Counted from the first letter of the stretch, positions 1-8,949 are shown. The stretch: DNA of 64,000 nt from JBEEJZ01 sp041168905 (GCA_041168905.1 JBEEJZ010000238.1:44485-108484); one strand, 5' to 3'. Numbers and translations: made by a program. The notes: generated by a model not told the origin, from the letters alone.

Positions 1-650
1 TGACCACCAAGACTTATGCTTATCCCCTGACTTATGCCTATGCTGCAACGGGGGGCAAATGGGACCGCAATCGCACTGGAAGCGCCAAGCTGGGGGACAT
101 GGCGTCCTTGGGCCAGGGCAAGTTTCTGGTCATAGAGCAGGGAAGTGGCACCAATGCCGATGGAACCAGTGCTCTGTCTGTCCACAACTACCTGATGCTG
201 GTTGAAGTGCCTGCTGATGTCACCGACATCTCTGCTGACGATCAAAAACTGGAAGCCAATAGCATTGACGGTAGTACCGTATCTGTACATGCCTGGAGCA
301 GCGTTAAGACACTCAAGAAAACCCTGCTGATGGACCTGAATGCCGCAGGCTGGGTGGCAGAGAAGGCGGAAGGCTTGACGCTGGTTGATGCGAACACGAT
401 CGCGCTGATCAACGACAACGACTTCGGGGTGCGTACCCAGTTGTTTGACGTGAACGGCAAAGCGGTCGACGGCAGCATTGAGGACTGTACCGTGAATGCA
501 CTGGGTCAGATTACAGACGCCGGCAACGGTACCTGCGCTGCTGGTGCGGTCACGGCCCGCCTCACGCGTGGTGCGGATGCAGAGCGACCCACGCGCCTGT
601 GGTTCATCAAATTCCCTAAGGCCCTGAGCAGCTACACAATCGCCAACTGA
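1..650 (+). CDS. Esterase-like activity of phytase family protein, C-terminal part (5' end outside window)
   Basis: The frame is already open at base 3 and runs to a TGA at 648-650, so the gene starts upstream of the window and only about 215 C-terminal residues are seen. The stretch EGLTLVDANTIALINDND followed by FG matches the conserved block of the phytase-like esterase domain (beta-propeller type), in which a product-specific loop precedes IND(N)D. Members are usually secreted and release phosphate from organic esters; the exact substrate is not predictable. A strong terminator follows and the next gene sits behind a Pho box, so the gene probably belongs to a phosphate-starvation group. 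Family call is from motif memory, not a search. Confidence 0.75.
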   Translation, partial: TTKTYAYPLTYAYAATGGKWDRNRTGSAKLGDMASLGQGKFLVIEQGSGTNADGTSALSVHNYLMLVEVPADVTDISADDQKLEANSIDGSTVSVHAWSSVKTLKKTLLMDLNAAGWVAEKAEGLTLVDANTIALINDNDFGVRTQLFDVNGKAVDGSIEDCTVNALGQITDAGNGTCAAGAVTARLTRGADAERPTRLWFIKFPKALSSYTIAN

Positions 651-667
651 TTTGGTTACCAATTGGC

Positions 668-698
668 AAAACCCCGGCCGCATGTCCGGGGTTTTTTT
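668..698 (+). terminator. Rho-independent terminator after the phytase-like gene
   Basis: A 10-bp stem AAAACCCCGG / CCGGGGTTTT (668-677 with 686-695) with an 8-base loop runs straight into a T tract ending at 698. It lies 18 bases after the stop codon, and separates the phytase-like gene from the ugp operon. Confidence 0.9.
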
Positions 699-710
699 AT
701 GTTCGAAACC

Positions 711-766
711 CTTTCATGATCTCTTCATCGATTGTTCACCCGGGTGTCACGCTGGCTGCCTAGCAT
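711..766 (+). promoter_or_regulatory. Pho box (four 11-bp units) and -10 of the ugp operon
   Basis: Four heptamers recur at exactly 11-bp steps: CTTTCAT (711), TCTTCAT (722), TGTTCAC (733) and GTGTCAC (744), which is two adjacent PhoB boxes (family consensus CTGTCAT-N4-CTGTCAT). The last heptamer is followed by 10 bp and then a -10-like TAGCAT (761-766), the spacing known for PhoB-activated promoters that lack a good -35. Transcription would start near 773, giving a short leader to the ugpB ATG at 801. PhoB control is inference from this pattern and from the phosphate-scavenging genes on both sides. Confidence 0.75.
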
Positions 767-800
767 GAGATTTGTTTTTTACTTCACCAAGGAACTTGTC

Positions 801-2105
801 ATGAACCGTCGACACAACCTACTGATGGCCGGCCTGATGCTTGCGAGCGCCTGGGCTCATGCTGCACAACCCACCGAAATCACGCTCTGGCACGCCATGG
901 GCGGTCGTTTGGGCGAGGTGGTTAACGAGATTGCTACCGACTTCAACAAGTCACAGTCCGAGGTCAAGCTCACCCCCGTTTTCAAAGGTACCTACGAAGA
1001 GGCTTTGACTGCTGGTGTTGCGGCATTTCGCGCCGGCGGTCAGCCCAACATCTTGCAAGTGTTTGATGCGGGTGCTGCCACCATCATCGGTGCCAAGGGT
1101 GCCGTGGTTCCCGTGCAGGATCTTTTCATCCAAAGCGGTTTGAAGTTCAGCATCAACGATTACATCTCCGGTGTGCGCTATTTCTATGCCGACGGCAAAG
1201 GCAAGATGATCGGCATGCCCTTCAATTCGTCCTCGCCCATTCTTTACTACAACGTGGCGGCTTTGAAGAAGGCCGGCGTAAGTGCTCCCAGAACCTGGGA
1301 GGAGTTTGAGGCCATCGCCCCCAAGCTCAAGGCCGCAGGCTATGTGCCCATGGCGCAATCCCACACGCCCTGGATCTTTACCGAGAACTTCATGTCGCGT
1401 CACAACCTGCAGTTTGCGACCAACAACAACGGCTATGCCGGTGTCAAGGGTACCAAGATCCTGGTGGACCAGCCCGCCTTGCGCATGCACTTCAAGAAGC
1501 TGGTCGATTGGAAAAAAGCCGGCCTGTTTGAATACTACGGCGCCGGCTGGAACGACAACCAGACTCCGTTCGAGCAAGAGAAAGTGGCGATCTGGTTGGG
1601 CTCGTCCGGCTCCTTTGGTGGCCTTGAAAAGTCTGCCAAGTTTGAATTTGCTGCTGCCCCGCTGCCCTACTGGAAGTCGGTGATCAAGGAGGGCAAGCAG
1701 ACCTTCATTGGTGGCGCTTCTCTGTTTGCCATGGCTGGCAAGTCGGCCGCAGAAAACAAGGCCTCGGCCAAGTTTTTTGAGTATCTGACCTCGCCCAAAG
1801 TGCAGTACATGTGGCACAAGGAAACTGGCTACGTTCCTGTGACCACGGCCGCTTACGAACTGGCCAAGAAGGACGGCTACTACAAGTCCAAGCCCGCAGC
1901 CGAAGTGGGTATCAAGCAGCTGAACCTGCCCGCTGGTGAGTGGACCCAGGGTTACCGTATGGGTTTTTATGTGCAGATTCGCGACATCATGAACCGCGAG
2001 TACGGCAAGATTTTCAGCGGTGAAACCACCGTGGAAGACGGCCTCAAGCGCATCGAGACCGAGGGCAACGACTTGCTGGAGCGTTTCGCCAAAACGGCTT
2101 CCTGA
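801..2105 (+). CDS. ugpB: sn-Glycerol-3-phosphate ABC transporter, periplasmic binding protein UgpB
   Basis: A 434-residue extracellular solute-binding protein of family 1. It begins with a signal peptide (MNRRHNLLMAGLMLASAWAHA) and continues with the UgpB-type EITLWHAMGG opening, the FNSSSPILYYN segment and a WIFTENFMSRHNLQ stretch typical of glycerol-phosphate binders. The ATG at 801 is chosen because AAGGAA lies 8-13 bases upstream and the signal peptide starts there; an in-frame start farther upstream would place the Pho box promoter inside the gene. It delivers glycerol-3-phosphate or glycerophosphodiesters to UgpAE in the inner membrane. It is the first gene of ugpBAEC and likely PhoB-activated. 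Confidence 0.93.
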   Translation: MNRRHNLLMAGLMLASAWAHAAQPTEITLWHAMGGRLGEVVNEIATDFNKSQSEVKLTPVFKGTYEEALTAGVAAFRAGGQPNILQVFDAGAATIIGAKGAVVPVQDLFIQSGLKFSINDYISGVRYFYADGKGKMIGMPFNSSSPILYYNVAALKKAGVSAPRTWEEFEAIAPKLKAAGYVPMAQSHTPWIFTENFMSRHNLQFATNNNGYAGVKGTKILVDQPALRMHFKKLVDWKKAGLFEYYGAGWNDNQTPFEQEKVAIWLGSSGSFGGLEKSAKFEFAAAPLPYWKSVIKEGKQTFIGGASLFAMAGKSAAENKASAKFFEYLTSPKVQYMWHKETGYVPVTTAAYELAKKDGYYKSKPAAEVGIKQLNLPAGEWTQGYRMGFYVQIRDIMNREYGKIFSGETTVEDGLKRIETEGNDLLERFAKTAS

Positions 2106-2141
2106 TCTGTAGGCCGCGGCGCGCACAGCAGCCGTTTACCC

Positions 2142-2172
2142 GGCCAGGCCTTGTATCTAGCGAGGTCTGGCC
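2142..2172 (+). promoter_or_regulatory. Intercistronic hairpin between ugpB and ugpA
   Basis: GGCCAGGCCT (2142-2151) pairs with AGGTCTGGCC (2163-2172), one G-U pair, with an 11-base loop and no T tract. Hairpins in this place commonly protect the binding-protein part of the mRNA from 3' decay so that UgpB is made in excess over the membrane parts. Function is inferred. Confidence 0.6.
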
Positions 2173-2190
2173 TGCCTTTGGAACATCGCC

Positions 2191-3072
2191 TTGAAGTCGT
2201 CATTCTTTCCTCAGAAAGTCCTGCCTTACTGGCTGCTGATGCCCCAGTTGGTGGTGATTGCCGTGTTTTTTTACTGGCCCGCAGCAGATGCTCTGCGCTT
2301 GTCATTTTTTCTGGAAGACCCGTTTGGGTTTTCCTCCACGTTTGTGGGGCTCGATAACTTTGCCAGCTTGCTGGTGTCAGAAAACTACCGCTCGGTGGCC
2401 GGGTTCACTCTTCTGTTCACAGTGGTGGTGGTAACGGTTTCGCTGGCCCTGGCCTTGCTGTTGGCCGTGCAGGCGGATGCGGTATTGCGGGGTGCGCGCA
2501 CCTACCGGACCCTGCTGATGTGGACCTATGCGATTGCCCCGCCGGTTGCAGGGTTGATGGGCGTGCTGCTGTTTGACCAACATATCGGCCCGCTCGCCCA
2601 TGCTGCACAGGCTATAGGCTGGGATCTTCGTCTAGGTGCCGACTACTGGTCCACGGGTATTGCCATGATGGTGGTCGCCATCTGGAATCAGTTGCCCATC
2701 AATTTCATCTTCTTCCTGTCCGGCTTGCAGGGCATACCGCACTCGGTGCGAGAGGCTGCGCTGATGGACTGCCGGTCAGACACGCGCCGGTTCTGGACCA
2801 TCACATTCCCGCTGCTGGCGCCGACTTGCTTCTTTCTGACCGTCATTGCCACCACCCACGCCTTGTTCGACACCTTCGGACTTGTGGATGTGCTAACCAA
2901 GAACGAGCCAGGCAATAACCCCATCACCCTGGTTTACAAGATTTATCTGGATGGCTTCAGGGGCAACGACCTGGGTGGCTCGTCGGCCCAGTCGGTGCTT
3001 TTGATGGTGCTGGTGCTGCTCATTACCTGGGTGCAGTTTCGGTTGATCGACAAAAAGATTCATTACCAGTAG
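2191..3072 (+). CDS. ugpA: sn-Glycerol-3-phosphate ABC transporter permease UgpA
   Basis: A 293-residue inner-membrane permease with about six hydrophobic segments. The EAA loop, EAALMDCRSDTRRFWTITFP, contacts the ATPase; the usual DGA of this loop is replaced by DCR. The start is a TTG at 2191: no ATG or GTG fits the family N-terminus (short polar stretch, then LPYWLLMPQLVV), and only a weak GGAA lies upstream. It pairs with UgpE and is fed by UgpB. The stop is two bases before the ugpE ATG, so the two are translationally linked. Confidence 0.9.
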   Translation: MKSSFFPQKVLPYWLLMPQLVVIAVFFYWPAADALRLSFFLEDPFGFSSTFVGLDNFASLLVSENYRSVAGFTLLFTVVVVTVSLALALLLAVQADAVLRGARTYRTLLMWTYAIAPPVAGLMGVLLFDQHIGPLAHAAQAIGWDLRLGADYWSTGIAMMVVAIWNQLPINFIFFLSGLQGIPHSVREAALMDCRSDTRRFWTITFPLLAPTCFFLTVIATTHALFDTFGLVDVLTKNEPGNNPITLVYKIYLDGFRGNDLGGSSAQSVLLMVLVLLITWVQFRLIDKKIHYQ

Positions 3073-3074
3073 CC

Positions 3075-3932
3075 ATGCAGTCCCGAAAACTTGAACTCAA
3101 GCATGTGGTTCGACATGCCATCCTGATAGCGGGCTCGCTACTCATGATGCTGCCACTGCTCATTGTTTTTTTGACCTCGACGCATCACGCTGTTGACATC
3201 CACAGCGGCGGTCTGCAGTACAACCTGGGCACGGCGCTGGTGGAGAACTACCGAACCGTGATGTTCGATCGGTCTGGTTTCACCAAGTCGATCAATGGCA
3301 TGACGATGCTGAGCAACTCCCTGTTGCTGGGCGTGGGTTTTGCCGTTGGCAAGATTGCGGTGTCGATGCTGGCGGCTTATGCGCTGGTTTATTTCCGTAT
3401 TCGTGGCGCCAGCCTGATTTTTGGGTTGATTTTCACCACTCTGCTGCTGCCGCTGGAGGTGCGCATCCTGCCCACCTACGAAGCGGTACATCACATGGGT
3501 TTGGCCAACACCTATACCGGCCTGATCCTTCCGCTGATCGCCTCGGCTACAGGCACTTTTTACTTTCGGCAATTTTTCCAGTCGGTGCCAGATGAACTGC
3601 TGGACGCCGCCCGAATGGATGGTGCCGGTCCACTCAAATTTCTGGTGGATGTCTTGCTGCCGATTTCCCGAACCATGATCGCCGCGCTGTTCATCATCAT
3701 GTTTGTGGTGGGTTGGAACCAGTATTTGTGGCCCACGCTGATTACCACTGAAGAGGGATTTTTTACCCTGGTGCGTGGCATCAAGCAAATTTTGCAGGTC
3801 TGGATAGGTTCCAACATCCCCGAATACGGACAGGCCATGGCCCTCACGCTGCTGGCCTTATTGCCACCGGCGCTGGTGGTCATCATCTTCCAGTCCTGGT
3901 TCGTCAAGGGCCTCACCGAGTCTGACAAATAG
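3075..3932 (+). CDS. ugpE: sn-Glycerol-3-phosphate ABC transporter permease UgpE
   Basis: A 285-residue second permease subunit with roughly six membrane segments. The EAA-type loop ELLDAARMDGAGPLKFLVDV is complete. It begins two bases after ugpA stops and ends eight bases before the ugpC start. With UgpA it forms the membrane channel of the importer, and no unusual features are visible. Confidence 0.92.
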   Translation: MQSRKLELKHVVRHAILIAGSLLMMLPLLIVFLTSTHHAVDIHSGGLQYNLGTALVENYRTVMFDRSGFTKSINGMTMLSNSLLLGVGFAVGKIAVSMLAAYALVYFRIRGASLIFGLIFTTLLLPLEVRILPTYEAVHHMGLANTYTGLILPLIASATGTFYFRQFFQSVPDELLDAARMDGAGPLKFLVDVLLPISRTMIAALFIIMFVVGWNQYLWPTLITTEEGFFTLVRGIKQILQVWIGSNIPEYGQAMALTLLALLPPALVVIIFQSWFVKGLTESDK

Positions 3933-3940
3933 GCACCGCC

Positions 3941-5032
3941 ATGAGCGTCATACGACTAGAGAACATCCAAAAAACTTATCCCAACGGTCACGTTGCGCTT
4001 TACCCCTTGTCGCTGGAGATGTCCGCTGGGGCGTTCTGGGTGCTGGTGGGGCCTTCGGGTTGTGGCAAATCCACGCTCTTGCGTTTGCTGGCCGGCTTGG
4101 AGACGCCGGACCAGGGCCACATCTACATCGGTGACAGGTGTGCCAACGACATCAGCCCGGCCGACCGGGACATTGCCATGGTGTTCCAGAATTACGCGCT
4201 GTACCCACACATGACGGTTTTTGACAATCTCGCCTACGGTTTACGCAACCGGGGTGTGAGCGGGGCCGATATCGTCACCCGGGTGCAGGCCGCGGCACAG
4301 GTGTTGCAGTTGTCCGATTTGCTTCAGCGCAAACCTCGTCAGTTGTCGGGAGGCCAGCGCCAGCGGGTGGCCATGGGCCGCGCGATCGTGCGCGAGCCCA
4401 CCTGTTTTCTGTTTGACGAACCGCTGTCCAATCTCGATGCCAAGCTGCGTGTTGACATGCGAGCCGAAATTCGCCAGTTGCATCAACGTCTGGGGCGCAC
4501 CACCGTTTACGTCACGCACGACCAGTCCGAAGCCATGACTCTCGCGGACCAGGTCGTGGTGATGAAAGAAGGTCGTATTGAGCAAATCGGGACGCCCCTG
4601 GCGGTGTACCACCAGCCAGCCAGTGTGTTTGTGGCGCAGTTCATGGGTTCGCCCAGTATGAATGTGGTCGAAGCAGAGATGACTGAGGGTGTGATTCGAG
4701 CGCCAGACATCACTGTTCGGGTGCCAGGCGTAACCGGCAGTGGCCCGGTGTGGCTGGGCCTGCGGGCCGAGGACGTGCAAGAGTTGGCAGCTGATCAGGC
4801 AGCGCCAGCTGACGGTGCTGTGCTTGAGCTGGAGGTGCGCCATGTTGAGGAGCTGGGTCATTCCCGCTTTGTTCAGGCGCGGTTGGGTGCTGTCAACTGG
4901 GTTGTTCGGGTGTCACCTGCGACGGATTTGAGTGGTGGCCGTGTGCGTGTCGTGGCGAAGCCTGCGCACTGGCATGTGTTCGATCGCCAGACAGGGAGGC
5001 GCTGGAATGACGTTCAACAGCGGGGGCTTTGA
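3941..5032 (+). CDS. ugpC: sn-Glycerol-3-phosphate ABC transporter ATP-binding protein UgpC
   Basis: A 363-residue MalK/UgpC-type ATPase. Walker A GPSGCGKST is at residues 37-45, followed by the Q-loop region MVFQNYALYPHMTV, the signature LSGGQRQR, Walker B CFLFDEP with LSNLDAKLR, and the switch histidine in VTHDQSEAM. The C-terminal TOBE-type regulatory domain, after about residue 235, is present. It energises UgpAE. The last 26 bases overlap the start of the next gene, which places that gene in the same operon. Confidence 0.93.
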   Translation: MSVIRLENIQKTYPNGHVALYPLSLEMSAGAFWVLVGPSGCGKSTLLRLLAGLETPDQGHIYIGDRCANDISPADRDIAMVFQNYALYPHMTVFDNLAYGLRNRGVSGADIVTRVQAAAQVLQLSDLLQRKPRQLSGGQRQRVAMGRAIVREPTCFLFDEPLSNLDAKLRVDMRAEIRQLHQRLGRTTVYVTHDQSEAMTLADQVVVMKEGRIEQIGTPLAVYHQPASVFVAQFMGSPSMNVVEAEMTEGVIRAPDITVRVPGVTGSGPVWLGLRAEDVQELAADQAAPADGAVLELEVRHVEELGHSRFVQARLGAVNWVVRVSPATDLSGGRVRVVAKPAHWHVFDRQTGRRWNDVQQRGL

Positions 5033-6017
5033 GTTGTTTTCAGAAGTGACCGAGGCGCTGGAGGTGCCGCAGCTGGCTGCGCGCACTTCCTGGCTTCAGG
5101 GTGACCGCGGCCCTGCGCAGCACGCGCATGCTATGGCCTCCCTATCGTGTTTGCGCAGCCTGCGTTCTACGCCCGGCTTGCGCTCGCACCGCGTGTTGCA
5201 GTTTCCCCTGGTGGTGGGCACGTGGAACCTCGAGCGCTGCTATTTTCCGGATCCCAGCGCCGAGCTCATGAAGACCTGGGATATTGCCTTGCTCAGTGAA
5301 ATGGACTGTGGCATGGCGCGTACCGGCCAGGTCGACACCACCGCCTACCTGGCAGCCAAGCTGGGTATGGCCTCGATCTATGGCGTCGAGTTTCTGGAGC
5401 TGGGTTTGGGCAATGCCCTGGAGCAGGCGCAGCGCCAGGGCGAAGTCAACGGACAAGGCTTGCACGGCAATGCGTTGATGAGCCGCACGGCGCTGGAGCA
5501 GCCGTTGTTGTTCCGGCTGGATCAGGAAGGGCGCTGGTTTGCTGCGGGCGCGACCGAGCCGCGCATTGGCGGGCGGTGTGCCGTAGCAGCCAGGGTGGCG
5601 ACTGAATTAGGGCCCCTGTGGGTGGTGTCGGTGCACCTCGAATACTCAGACTCTGCGCAGCTGCGAGCCCACACTTTTCACCAGCTGCTGTGTGCCATGG
5701 AGGGCATCGTGGGGAACGGCCCCATCGTCGTGGGGGGTGACCTGAACACCTTTGAAGTCAAGAACCAGGACACTGATGCCGAGCCCCTGTTTGCTCTTGC
5801 GGCGGGCCTGGGTTACGTCTGCCACGGCGGCGCAGCTCATGCCCCGACCACCCGGCCAAGTCGCACCAGCCCACATGCACAGGCCTGGAAGCTCGATTGG
5901 TTGTTTACCCGGGGACTTAAAACCGGCGCCAGCCGGGTGATACCCGCACTTGACTCGGATGGACTGCCTTTGAGTGATCACGACGCCGTCGTTGTCAGCC
6001 TGCTGGGCCTGACCTGA
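5007..6017 (+). CDS. Endonuclease/exonuclease/phosphatase (DNase I fold) protein in the ugp operon
   Basis: A 336-residue protein with the ordered motifs of the EEP superfamily: GTWNLE (first metal-binding site), LLSEMDCG, VVSVHLEYS, GGDLNTF, KLDWLFTRG and a final LSDHDAVVV with the catalytic Asp-His pair. The ATG at 5007 has AGGGAGG upstream and overlaps the ugpC end by 26 bases; the frame is open farther 5', but only inside ugpC. No signal peptide is visible, so it probably acts in the cytoplasm. Members cleave phosphodiesters in nucleic acids, lipids or inositol phosphates. Because it sits where ugpQ (glycerophosphodiester phosphodiesterase) often lies, I infer it hydrolyses an imported phosphodiester. 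Confidence 0.8.
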   Translation: MTFNSGGFELFSEVTEALEVPQLAARTSWLQGDRGPAQHAHAMASLSCLRSLRSTPGLRSHRVLQFPLVVGTWNLERCYFPDPSAELMKTWDIALLSEMDCGMARTGQVDTTAYLAAKLGMASIYGVEFLELGLGNALEQAQRQGEVNGQGLHGNALMSRTALEQPLLFRLDQEGRWFAAGATEPRIGGRCAVAARVATELGPLWVVSVHLEYSDSAQLRAHTFHQLLCAMEGIVGNGPIVVGGDLNTFEVKNQDTDAEPLFALAAGLGYVCHGGAAHAPTTRPSRTSPHAQAWKLDWLFTRGLKTGASRVIPALDSDGLPLSDHDAVVVSLLGLT

Positions 6018-6041
6018 GCGGAGACTCGCTTCGGACCGGCC

Positions 6042-7097
6042 CTACAGCCGGTTCAACTCCACAATCGAGTTCACAAACTCCTTCAGGCTGGCGGTGGTGG
6101 TGGGGTCGATGGCGGTGAATTCCACGCGGCATTCATGTCCTGTGGCGGCCGGGGCCACGCGCAGCACCTTGGCATAGATGTCGGTCATGGGGGCGTCCAG
6201 CAGGGTCAGCGAAAAGGCGATCTTGATGTCGTCAAACATCTCCAGGGGCACGGGGCTGACGAAGCAGATGCCGCCGTAGCTCATGTCGATGATGCGCCCA
6301 AGGTGGGTGTGCGGCAGCACCAGTTTGCCGCTGATGCACTGAAAGCTGAGCGGCATGTCCACTTCCACCCGGGGGCTGTTGCGGATTTCACGGTTGGGTG
6401 CCTTGAGGTGGCGCGGCTGGTGCACCGCCAGCAGCTCATACATGCGCACCGATCCTTTTTTGCCCTTGACCTTGATGTCGTTCACATCGCCGATGTCGAC
6501 GAAGTCTCGGCTCAGTTGGTAGGTGTTTTCGCTCAGCAGGATCTGGCCGCGCAGGCTGTGCGCCTCGATGCGTGAGGCCAGGTTGACCTGGTCGCCAATC
6601 ACCGTGTATTCGCTGTGCAGTTCAGACCCCAGGTGGCCCGCGATGACCTCGCCGGTGTTGATGCCGATGCCCATGTACAAGGCCTCGATACCACGGCGCT
6701 TGTTGTCCTCGTTGATGGCGGCCATGGCGCCTTGCATCTCGATGGCGCAGGCCAGGGCCGACGTCAGGGAGTCGTCTCGGCTCACGGGCGCCCCAAAGAG
6801 CACCATGATGGCGTCGCCCATGAACTTGTCGATGGTGCCGCCGTAGCGCAAGATGATCTCGCTCATGCGCCTGAAATAGCGGTTCAGCGCCTCGACCATC
6901 TCCAGTGCCGTGTACTTCTCGGACATGGAGGTAAAGCCTCGCAGGTCCGACAGCAGGATGGTGACTTGCCGGCTGTCGGTCGTGTCCTCCTGGGTCACAG
7001 CCAGATCCACGGCACGCGTGACGGCCTCCTCTGACGTGCCCGGCCCCAGCAGTGCGCACAGTTGCCGGATTAGCATGGCCTTGTTGACGGTACTCAT
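6042..7097 (-). CDS. Class III adenylate/guanylate cyclase with C-terminal PilZ domain
   Basis: A 351-residue cytoplasmic protein. The cyclase homology domain covers about residues 43-215, with metal-binding aspartates in LLSDLRGF (Asp51) and KFMGDAIMVLFG (Asp95) and the VIGDQVNLASRIE segment. From about residue 232 a PilZ domain follows, with RNSPR (RxxxR) and IDMSYGG (DxSxxG), the two motifs that bind cyclic di-GMP. The fusion suggests nucleotide cyclisation controlled by cyclic di-GMP; which cyclic product is made cannot be read from the sequence. It is convergent with the EEP gene and lies 25 bases after the SulP gene on the same strand, so co-transcription is possible. Confidence 0.87.
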   Translation of the reverse strand: MSTVNKAMLIRQLCALLGPGTSEEAVTRAVDLAVTQEDTTDSRQVTILLSDLRGFTSMSEKYTALEMVEALNRYFRRMSEIILRYGGTIDKFMGDAIMVLFGAPVSRDDSLTSALACAIEMQGAMAAINEDNKRRGIEALYMGIGINTGEVIAGHLGSELHSEYTVIGDQVNLASRIEAHSLRGQILLSENTYQLSRDFVDIGDVNDIKVKGKKGSVRMYELLAVHQPRHLKAPNREIRNSPRVEVDMPLSFQCISGKLVLPHTHLGRIIDMSYGGICFVSPVPLEMFDDIKIAFSLTLLDAPMTDIYAKVLRVAPAATGHECRVEFTAIDPTTTASLKEFVNSIVELNRL

Positions 7098-7122
7098 CGG
7101 TGATCGCTCGAGCGTTGGGGCC

Positions 7123-8808
7123 TCAGATGGACATGCCTGCCATGTCCGCAGGCAGCTCGATCAGCTTGGCCAGTGCAGCCAAAGCCTCGGCATCGGTACG
7201 GTAAAGCACCAGCAGGGGGCCTGGCGTGAAGTCGCCGCTGCGCAGCAACACTTGCTCCACGGGCAGCTTCATGCCGCTGATGTGCAGCGTGATGTGGCGC
7301 TGGCGCAGTTGCCGGGCCAGTTTGGTGAGGGTGTCCACCCCGGTGGCGTCGATGCGATTGACGGCCTGGGCGAAGACGCAAACATGCTGGGTGTCCGGCT
7401 GCGCGGCCAGGTGCTCGACGATGCTGCGCTCAAAACTGGCGGCGGCGGCAAAGTCCAGGGCCGCATCCATACGCAAGGCGTAGGTGTGTGGGGCCAGTGG
7501 CGGCAAATGCCACAGATGACGGTCGCGCAGGCTGCCGTCAGCATGCAGGCCGACCTCGATGATGCGCGGGTGCAGGCGCTGGTACAAAAAGTGGCTCAAG
7601 GCCATCAGCACGCCGGCCAGCACACCCCAATACAGGCGTGGTGCTGACACCAGGGTGATGGCAAAGGTCACGCCGGCAATCGCAGCCTCGACCCGGGAGA
7701 TGTGCCACAGGCGCACAAACTCACGCGGCTTGATCAGGCCCAGCACCGCCACCAGCACAATGGCCGCCAGCACCGATTGCGGCACATGCCGCACCACGGG
7801 CGTGAACATCAGCAGGGCGGCCAATACAACCACCACCGAGAACACCGTGGCCCAACCGGTGCGCGCGCCGGCATACAGGTTGAGGGCCGAACGCGAAAAA
7901 GACGAGCTGGTGGGGAATGCGCCGCTCAGGCCTGCCGCCAGTTTGCCCAAGCCCTGGCCAATCAGATCCTGGTCCTGGTCCCAGCGTGCGCCTTGGCGCT
8001 CGTTGTCCACTTTGGCGCTGGAAGCGGTCTCCAGAAAACTCACCAGGGTGATGACCAGCGTGGGCAGCACCAGTTGCTTGAGCGTGGCCATGTCGGGCAG
8101 GCTGGGCCAGTACAAGGCCGGCAGGCCCTGTGGCAGCGCGCCCACCACCTGGCCTCCACTGGCTTCAAAGCCCAGCGCAAAAGACAGGCCCGCACTCAGC
8201 AGCACAATGACCAAGACGGCAGGAAAGGTGGGGCGCGCCTTGCGCGCCAGCATCAGCAGGGCCAGGCTGCCCACTCCGAAAGCCAATGACGGCAGATGTA
8301 CCTGGGGTGTCTGCAACAGCGCTTGCCAGCCGGTCCGAACGCCCAGCAAGTCGCGCAGCTGAGAAAAAATGATCAGCACCGCCGCACCCTGTGTGAAGGC
8401 CAGCAGGACCGGGGCATTGACCAGATTCAGCAGCCAGCCAAACCGCATGAAGCCCAGCCCCACTTGCAGCAGGCCCGACAGGAGCGACAGCCACACCGCC
8501 AGCTCGACCCACTGGGCGCTGCCCGGCGCGGCCAGGCCACTGAGCGAGGCTCCGACCAACAAGCAGGTGAGCGCCGTGGGGCCCACCGACAGTCGCGTCG
8601 ACGCACTGAACAAGACTGCCACCAGGGCGGGCAGCAGCGAGGCATAAATACCGGTGATCAAAGGCATGCCCGCCAGCGCGGCATAGGCCACACCCTGGGG
8701 GATCACCATCAGGCCTACCGCCAAGCCCGCCATGGCCTCGGAGCGCAACAAAGCCCCCGTGGGGCGGGGCCAAGTCAGGAAGGGGAAAAGCCGGTGCAAT
8801 TGCGTCAT
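7123..8808 (-). CDS. SulP family inorganic anion transporter with STAS domain
   Basis: A 561-residue membrane protein with the SulP opening AVGLMVIPQGVAYAALAGMP and about ten or more hydrophobic segments up to residue 400. A C-terminal STAS domain (about 435-550) contains VNRIDATGVDTL at the usual anti-sigma-antagonist phosphorylation loop. The family carries sulfate, bicarbonate, C4-dicarboxylates or other anions; no neighbouring gene fixes the substrate. It begins 141 bases from the divergent iorAB start. Confidence 0.88.
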   Translation of the reverse strand: MTQLHRLFPFLTWPRPTGALLRSEAMAGLAVGLMVIPQGVAYAALAGMPLITGIYASLLPALVAVLFSASTRLSVGPTALTCLLVGASLSGLAAPGSAQWVELAVWLSLLSGLLQVGLGFMRFGWLLNLVNAPVLLAFTQGAAVLIIFSQLRDLLGVRTGWQALLQTPQVHLPSLAFGVGSLALLMLARKARPTFPAVLVIVLLSAGLSFALGFEASGGQVVGALPQGLPALYWPSLPDMATLKQLVLPTLVITLVSFLETASSAKVDNERQGARWDQDQDLIGQGLGKLAAGLSGAFPTSSSFSRSALNLYAGARTGWATVFSVVVVLAALLMFTPVVRHVPQSVLAAIVLVAVLGLIKPREFVRLWHISRVEAAIAGVTFAITLVSAPRLYWGVLAGVLMALSHFLYQRLHPRIIEVGLHADGSLRDRHLWHLPPLAPHTYALRMDAALDFAAAASFERSIVEHLAAQPDTQHVCVFAQAVNRIDATGVDTLTKLARQLRQRHITLHISGMKLPVEQVLLRSGDFTPGPLLVLYRTDAEALAALAKLIELPADMAGMSI

Positions 8809-8949
8809 GGCCCTGCATGGTAAAGCGAGATGACCCGGGGGCGGCCCGCGCCGGGAAGCGGTTGGGCTTGTGAAGGCGCGTCAGAGTCCGCACAATGGCT
8901 GAAAGGCCCACCGTGCCCCCTTTCGCCCACTTGCGAGTCCACAGACACC

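Noticed and set aside
732..800. Extended N-terminus for UgpB from an in-frame start at 732
   Set aside because: It would add a non-conserved leader before the signal peptide and place the start inside the Pho box, upstream of the predicted transcription start.
951..2126. Minus-strand open frame opposite ugpB
   Set aside because: Antisense shadow of ugpB; no ribosome site, no motif.
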